Part shown: piece by piece, positions 5,916-8,907 of the stretch
Layout: every line of letters begins with the position of its first letter
Position numbering within the stretch: position 1 is the first letter of the stretch
From: Leptospiraceae bacterium
GTDB lineage: Bacteria; Spirochaetota; Leptospiria; Turneriellales; Turneriellaceae
Direction of reading: 5' to 3'
NCBI GenBank assembly: GCA_016788945.1
Contig: JAEUSA010000323.1
Location: 1 to 8,907 of the forward strand
DNA: 8,907 nt
The notes under the pieces: generated by a model
What the model was told of the DNA's origin: nothing
The model's input: only the letters and a program-made list of their open reading frames with translations
Databases searched by the model: none
Made by a program: the position numbers and the translations under genes

Positions 5916-7031
5916 ATGCAATTCTTTGAACAGCAGCTAGATGATTTTTTCTCGCTTATTGCTCGCACCGCGCGCGAACGACGCCTGATTGCGCCTCCGG
6001 CGCCAAGTGATGCGTTTGACATGAGTTCGAATGATTATCTGCGCCTGTCGCGGCATCCGCAAATTCATGCTGCGCTGAAGCAGGGCATTGATCTGTTCGG
6101 TGCCGGTTCCACGGCAAGCCGTTTGGTGGCCGGGCACCGTGATATTTTTTCTGAACTGGAAGAAGTGTACGCGAATTGGGTGGGTAGCGACGATGCGCTG
6201 TTTTTCGCAAACGGCTATGCGGCCAATGTCGGCACGCTCACCGCGATTCTCGACGGTGCATACGCTGCATTTACCGACCGGCTCTGCCATGCCTCTCTTC
6301 TTGACGGTGTCAGGCTGTCGGGCGCGCGCAAGGTGTATTTTCGCCACAATGACCTGAGTCATCTCGAAGAATTGCTCAGCAAGGCGACAGAAAAAAAGCG
6401 GATCATCATTGTTGAATCGCTCTACAGCATGGATGGAGACTTTGCGCCATTACCCGCGCTCTTCGACTTCGCGCAGCGTCATGGGGCACTGCTCTACGTC
6501 GATGATGCGCATGCACTTGGCGTGTGGGGTGAAGACGGTCAGGGGCTCGCAGCGGGGCATTGGGGCCGCGCGGATTTTAGCGTCGGCACCTGTGGCAAGG
6601 CGTTGGGGCTTGAAGGTGCATTCGTGGCGACGAGTTCGCGGGTAAAAAAATACCTTATCCATAACGCGCGCACGTTTGTGTTTTCGACTGCACCGCTACC
6701 GGCGATAGCCTTCGCCGCCGTTGCCGCGATCAGGCTGGCACGCACGTTGGCGGGTGAGCGTCAGCGCATCGCCGAGGTCGCGACATTTTTACGCGCCCAG
6801 CTTAAGCGCCTCGGCTATTCGACGCTCGCTTCCAGCTCGCAAATCATTCCGCTGCTGTGCGCTTCGGAGCGTGACGCGCTGGAAAAAGCCCGGCGCCTCG
6901 TTGAGGCCGGGTTTTATGTCAAGGCGATCAGGCCACCGACGGTAAAAGAATCGCGCATCCGCATTTCGGTAAATTCGGGAATCACTCTGGATACCGCGCG
7001 TCGGTTCATCACCGCGCTGGAGAGGCTCTGA
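5916..7031 (+). CDS. bioF: 8-amino-7-oxononanoate synthase (KAPA synthase)
   Basis: BioF condenses a pimeloyl thioester with L-alanine, releasing CO2, to give 8-amino-7-oxononanoate, the first step of biotin ring assembly. The 371-residue product is a fold-type I PLP enzyme of the alpha-oxoamine synthase family. Visible landmarks are MSSNDYLRLSRHP (36-48), GSTASRLVAG (64-73), DRLCHASLLDG (121-131, with His125 expected to stack on PLP), ESLYSMDGD (167-175), VDDAHALGVWG (195-205, Asp196 and His199) and the PLP-lysine motif GTCGKALGLEGAF with Lys228. The C-terminal IRPPTV (338-343) and RIRISVNS (346-353) close the domain. It is slightly shorter than the E. coli enzyme, mainly at the N-terminus. 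Related enzymes (Kbl, serine palmitoyltransferase) share the fold, but the bioD and bioA neighbours settle the call. Its TGA overlaps the bioD ATG by one base. It has no Shine-Dalgarno site. Confidence 0.95.
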   Translation: MQFFEQQLDDFFSLIARTARERRLIAPPAPSDAFDMSSNDYLRLSRHPQIHAALKQGIDLFGAGSTASRLVAGHRDIFSELEEVYANWVGSDDALFFANGYAANVGTLTAILDGAYAAFTDRLCHASLLDGVRLSGARKVYFRHNDLSHLEELLSKATEKKRIIIVESLYSMDGDFAPLPALFDFAQRHGALLYVDDAHALGVWGEDGQGLAAGHWGRADFSVGTCGKALGLEGAFVATSSRVKKYLIHNARTFVFSTAPLPAIAFAAVAAIRLARTLAGERQRIAEVATFLRAQLKRLGYSTLASSSQIIPLLCASERDALEKARRLVEAGFYVKAIRPPTVKESRIRISVNSGITLDTARRFITALERL

Positions 7032-7687
7032 TGCCGCTCGTCGTCGCGGGAACCGGCACGGGTGTGGGAAAAACTCTGACAAGCGCACTCATCATGGCGA
7101 AATATGCGCGCAGCCTGACGTTGAAATATTTCAAACCCGTCCAGACCGGTGATGACAGTGACCGGCAAACTGTCGCCGCTTTGACCGGTCTCAGCGCAGA
7201 GTTCTTTTTCCCCGAATTTGCGACCTTTCCACTGGCCGCATCGCCGCATTATGCAGCGGAGCAGGCCGGGCAGAGTATCGACACGGAAACATTACTGAAA
7301 CATTGTTGCGACCAGCAGCCGGCTACGCTGATCGAACTTGCCGGCGGACTCATGGTACCGCTGACGCGACACTTCACGAACCTTGATCTCTTGCGGCAGG
7401 CAGGTTTTTCCGTGCTGCTGGTGTGTGACACCGGTCTCGGTACAATCAATCATTCTTTGCTGAGCCTTGCTGCACTGCGCTCGGCCGGAATTTTCTGTCC
7501 GGGAATTTTTTTCGTGGGTAGAGAAAATCCGCTTTATGCCGATAACCGGCGCACGATTTGCGAGATGGGCAATGCCGCGCATATCGGTACTCTTTTCCTG
7601 AACGGCGAAAAACTTACGACCAAAATTCTAAACCACCATGCCGCGGATTTCGATCGCGAGGGCAGAATCGCCGAGGCATTCGCATGA
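7031..7687 (+). CDS. bioD: Dethiobiotin synthetase
   Basis: BioD closes the ureido ring of dethiobiotin from 7,8-diaminopelargonate, CO2 and ATP. The 218-residue protein has the family's P-loop at its start, GTGTGVGKT (7-15). KPVQTG (35-40) follows with the conserved substrate-contacting Lys35, then an acidic patch DDSD (41-44) near the metal site. E102-L-A-G-G (102-106) corresponds to the usual E-G-A-G-G, with Leu in place of the first Gly. DTGLGTINHSLLSL (133-146) and the VGRENP segment (162-167), the expected nucleotide-base region, also match. Length is normal for BioD. The ATG overlaps the bioF stop (TGATG), and GGAGAGG at 7019-7025, inside the end of bioF, gives a strong ribosome site 5 bases before it. 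Translation is therefore probably coupled to bioF. Confidence 0.94.
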   Translation: MPLVVAGTGTGVGKTLTSALIMAKYARSLTLKYFKPVQTGDDSDRQTVAALTGLSAEFFFPEFATFPLAASPHYAAEQAGQSIDTETLLKHCCDQQPATLIELAGGLMVPLTRHFTNLDLLRQAGFSVLLVCDTGLGTINHSLLSLAALRSAGIFCPGIFFVGRENPLYADNRRTICEMGNAAHIGTLFLNGEKLTTKILNHHAADFDREGRIAEAFA

Positions 7688-8907
7688 TCTGGCATCCCTT
7701 CACGGCGCAGCTCAACGCCGATGAACCACTGAAAATTGTCCGCGCCGAGAAAGAGTATATCTATGATGCTCAGGGACGCGATTACGTCGATGCGATCGCT
7801 TCGTGGTGGACGATGATTCATGGGCACCGTCACCCGGCGATCGTCGCCGCCATTGAAAAACAACTGGCGACGCTTGATCATGTGCTTTTAGCGGGTTTTA
7901 CGCATGATGCCGCCGAGCAACTCGCAGACAAGCTCTTGGATGCATCAGGCCGAGCGTTTTCGCATGTGCTCTTTTCGGATAACGGTTCAGGGGCAGTCGA
8001 GATCATGCTCAAGCTTGCCGTGCAATACTATCAGAATACGGGTAACAAAGGCCGTAGGTTATTTGTCAAATTTGATTCGGCCTACCACGGCGATACGTTC
8101 GGCGCGATGGCAGTCGGCGGCGCTTCTGTTTTTACGCAACCTTATCAGGAGTTGCTGTTTGCCACGCACAGTCTGCCGTACCCAACTGGCAACGCAGCAA
8201 GTGTCGTGCTGAGCGAGTTCGAGATATTCTTACAGCAGCATGAAGAAGAAGTAGCGGCGATTATCATCGAGCCCCTGATCGCCGCGGCGGGGGGTATGGT
8301 TTTCCATACCAGCGAAACGCTGCGGCAGATTGCCCAGCTTGCGGCAGAATACAACGTGCTGCTGTTATGCGATGAAGTTTTTACCGGCATGGGGCGCAGC
8401 GGGGTTATGCTCGCCTGCCAACAGGCAGGCATTGTGCCCGATATGCTTGCCTTAGCGAAGGGGCTTACGGGAGGTTCACTTCCGCTTGCGGTGACCCTGG
8501 TCTCAGAAAAAATTCACTCCGCCTTTCGTGTCGACGACCCGGCAAAGACATTCTACCACGGGCATACGATGACGGGTAACCCCGTGGGCTGTGCTGCTGC
8601 CCTGGCTTCGCTCGAACTGCTGCAGAGCGAAAACCGACTCGATCAGGTAAGACGCCTTGAGGGCATGATGCAGTCGCAGTGGCAGCGCCTGCTGATGCTG
8701 CATGGTGGAAAAATAGCCTCGCCGCGTGCTTTAGGTGCCGTGAGCGCAGCGAATCTGGTATCGTCCACCGGCGCTTCCGGTTATACATCCGCCGCAGGCA
8801 AAGAACTGCGACGGGTTTGCCTTGCCGAGGGGGTGATTATCAGGCCCTTGGGCGATGTAATCTACGTGACGCCGCCATACAATATTTCGGATGCTGCCCT
8901 CGAACGC
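7684..8907 (+). CDS. bioA: Adenosylmethionine-8-amino-7-oxononanoate aminotransferase (DAPA synthase), 3' end cut
   Basis: BioA transaminates KAPA to 7,8-diaminopelargonate. From the ATG (overlapping the bioD stop as ATGA; GAGG at 7673-7676, 7 bases upstream) 408 codons run open to the window edge. Class III PLP aminotransferase landmarks are WHPFT (3-7), SWW (40-42), HGHRHP (46-51), the phosphate-binding N100-G-S-G, and AYHGDTFGAM (133-142, with Tyr134 and Asp137). Further on come the cofactor-binding CDEVFTGMGRSG (229-240), the Schiff-base lysine in LALAKGLTGG (Lys259), YHGHTMTGNP (291-300) and IIRPLGDVIYVTPPY (385-399), whose Arg387 should bind substrate carboxylate. About 10-25 residues are missing at the C-terminus. 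Several details look like Bacillus-type rather than E. coli-type BioA (see findings), so the amino donor, S-adenosylmethionine or lysine, is not certain. Confidence 0.93.
   Translation, partial: MIWHPFTAQLNADEPLKIVRAEKEYIYDAQGRDYVDAIASWWTMIHGHRHPAIVAAIEKQLATLDHVLLAGFTHDAAEQLADKLLDASGRAFSHVLFSDNGSGAVEIMLKLAVQYYQNTGNKGRRLFVKFDSAYHGDTFGAMAVGGASVFTQPYQELLFATHSLPYPTGNAASVVLSEFEIFLQQHEEEVAAIIIEPLIAAAGGMVFHTSETLRQIAQLAAEYNVLLLCDEVFTGMGRSGVMLACQQAGIVPDMLALAKGLTGGSLPLAVTLVSEKIHSAFRVDDPAKTFYHGHTMTGNPVGCAAALASLELLQSENRLDQVRRLEGMMQSQWQRLLMLHGGKIASPRALGAVSAANLVSSTGASGYTSAAGKELRRVCLAEGVIIRPLGDVIYVTPPYNISDAALER

Noticed and set aside
8145..8788. - strand and out-of-frame ORFs opposite bioA.
   Set aside because: The + strand frame from 7684 reads as a complete class III aminotransferase through this whole stretch, so these are shadows.
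1..8907. Search for CRISPR arrays, tRNAs, insertion sequences, phage or integrase genes.
   Set aside because: No short regular repeats with spacers, no tRNA-like cloverleaf, no transposase or integrase motif, and no terminal inverted repeats were seen.

Overview
The window is moderately GC-rich, gene-dense bacterial chromosome with no sign of mobile DNA. It holds eight protein genes: seven on the + strand and one small gene on the - strand. Gene content fits a Leptospirales-type spirochaete (Leptospira, Leptonema or Turneriella-like): a secreted propeller-repeat protein, an orphan lipoprotein, a long-chain acyl-CoA synthetase of the 'NLPEVF...' type, a compact bioF-bioD-bioA cluster, and GC content above that of Leptospira itself. 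This placement is inferred from family resemblance. No rRNA, tRNA or other marker is present to prove it.

Layout. (1) 1-789 is the 3' part of a gene for a beta-propeller-like protein with five repeats of about 60 residues. (2) 910-2376 encodes a 488-residue lipoprotein of unknown function, with hairpins on both sides (about 840-873 and 2383-2410). (3) 2482-5381 is a tight two-gene unit, a long-chain acyl-CoA synthetase followed after 2 bases by a large alpha/beta hydrolase. It probably works in acyl-lipid hydrolysis and fatty-acid activation. (4) 5434-5814 on the - strand is a stand-alone retropepsin-like (clan AA) aspartic protease, convergent with the hydrolase and divergent from bioF. (5) 5916-8907 is a biotin operon, bioF-bioD-bioA, with stop/start overlaps at both junctions. 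bioA runs off the right edge about 10-25 codons before its expected end.

The three bio genes make consecutive steps: pimeloyl thioester + alanine to KAPA (BioF), KAPA to DAPA (BioA), and DAPA to dethiobiotin (BioD). Neither bioB nor a recognised pimelate-chain gene (bioC, bioH, bioW, bioZ) is visible; bioB could lie just downstream.

No clearly new system stands out. The observations most worth checking are: a divergent promoter region whose best -35/-10 boxes put both start codons at or within a few bases of the predicted transcription start, with no Shine-Dalgarno sequence (possible leaderless mRNAs); Bacillus-like active-site features in BioA that raise the question of its amino donor; the conserved orphan aspartic protease; and the uncharacterised cysteine-containing lipoprotein. 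No stretch longer than about 120 bases lacks a gene.
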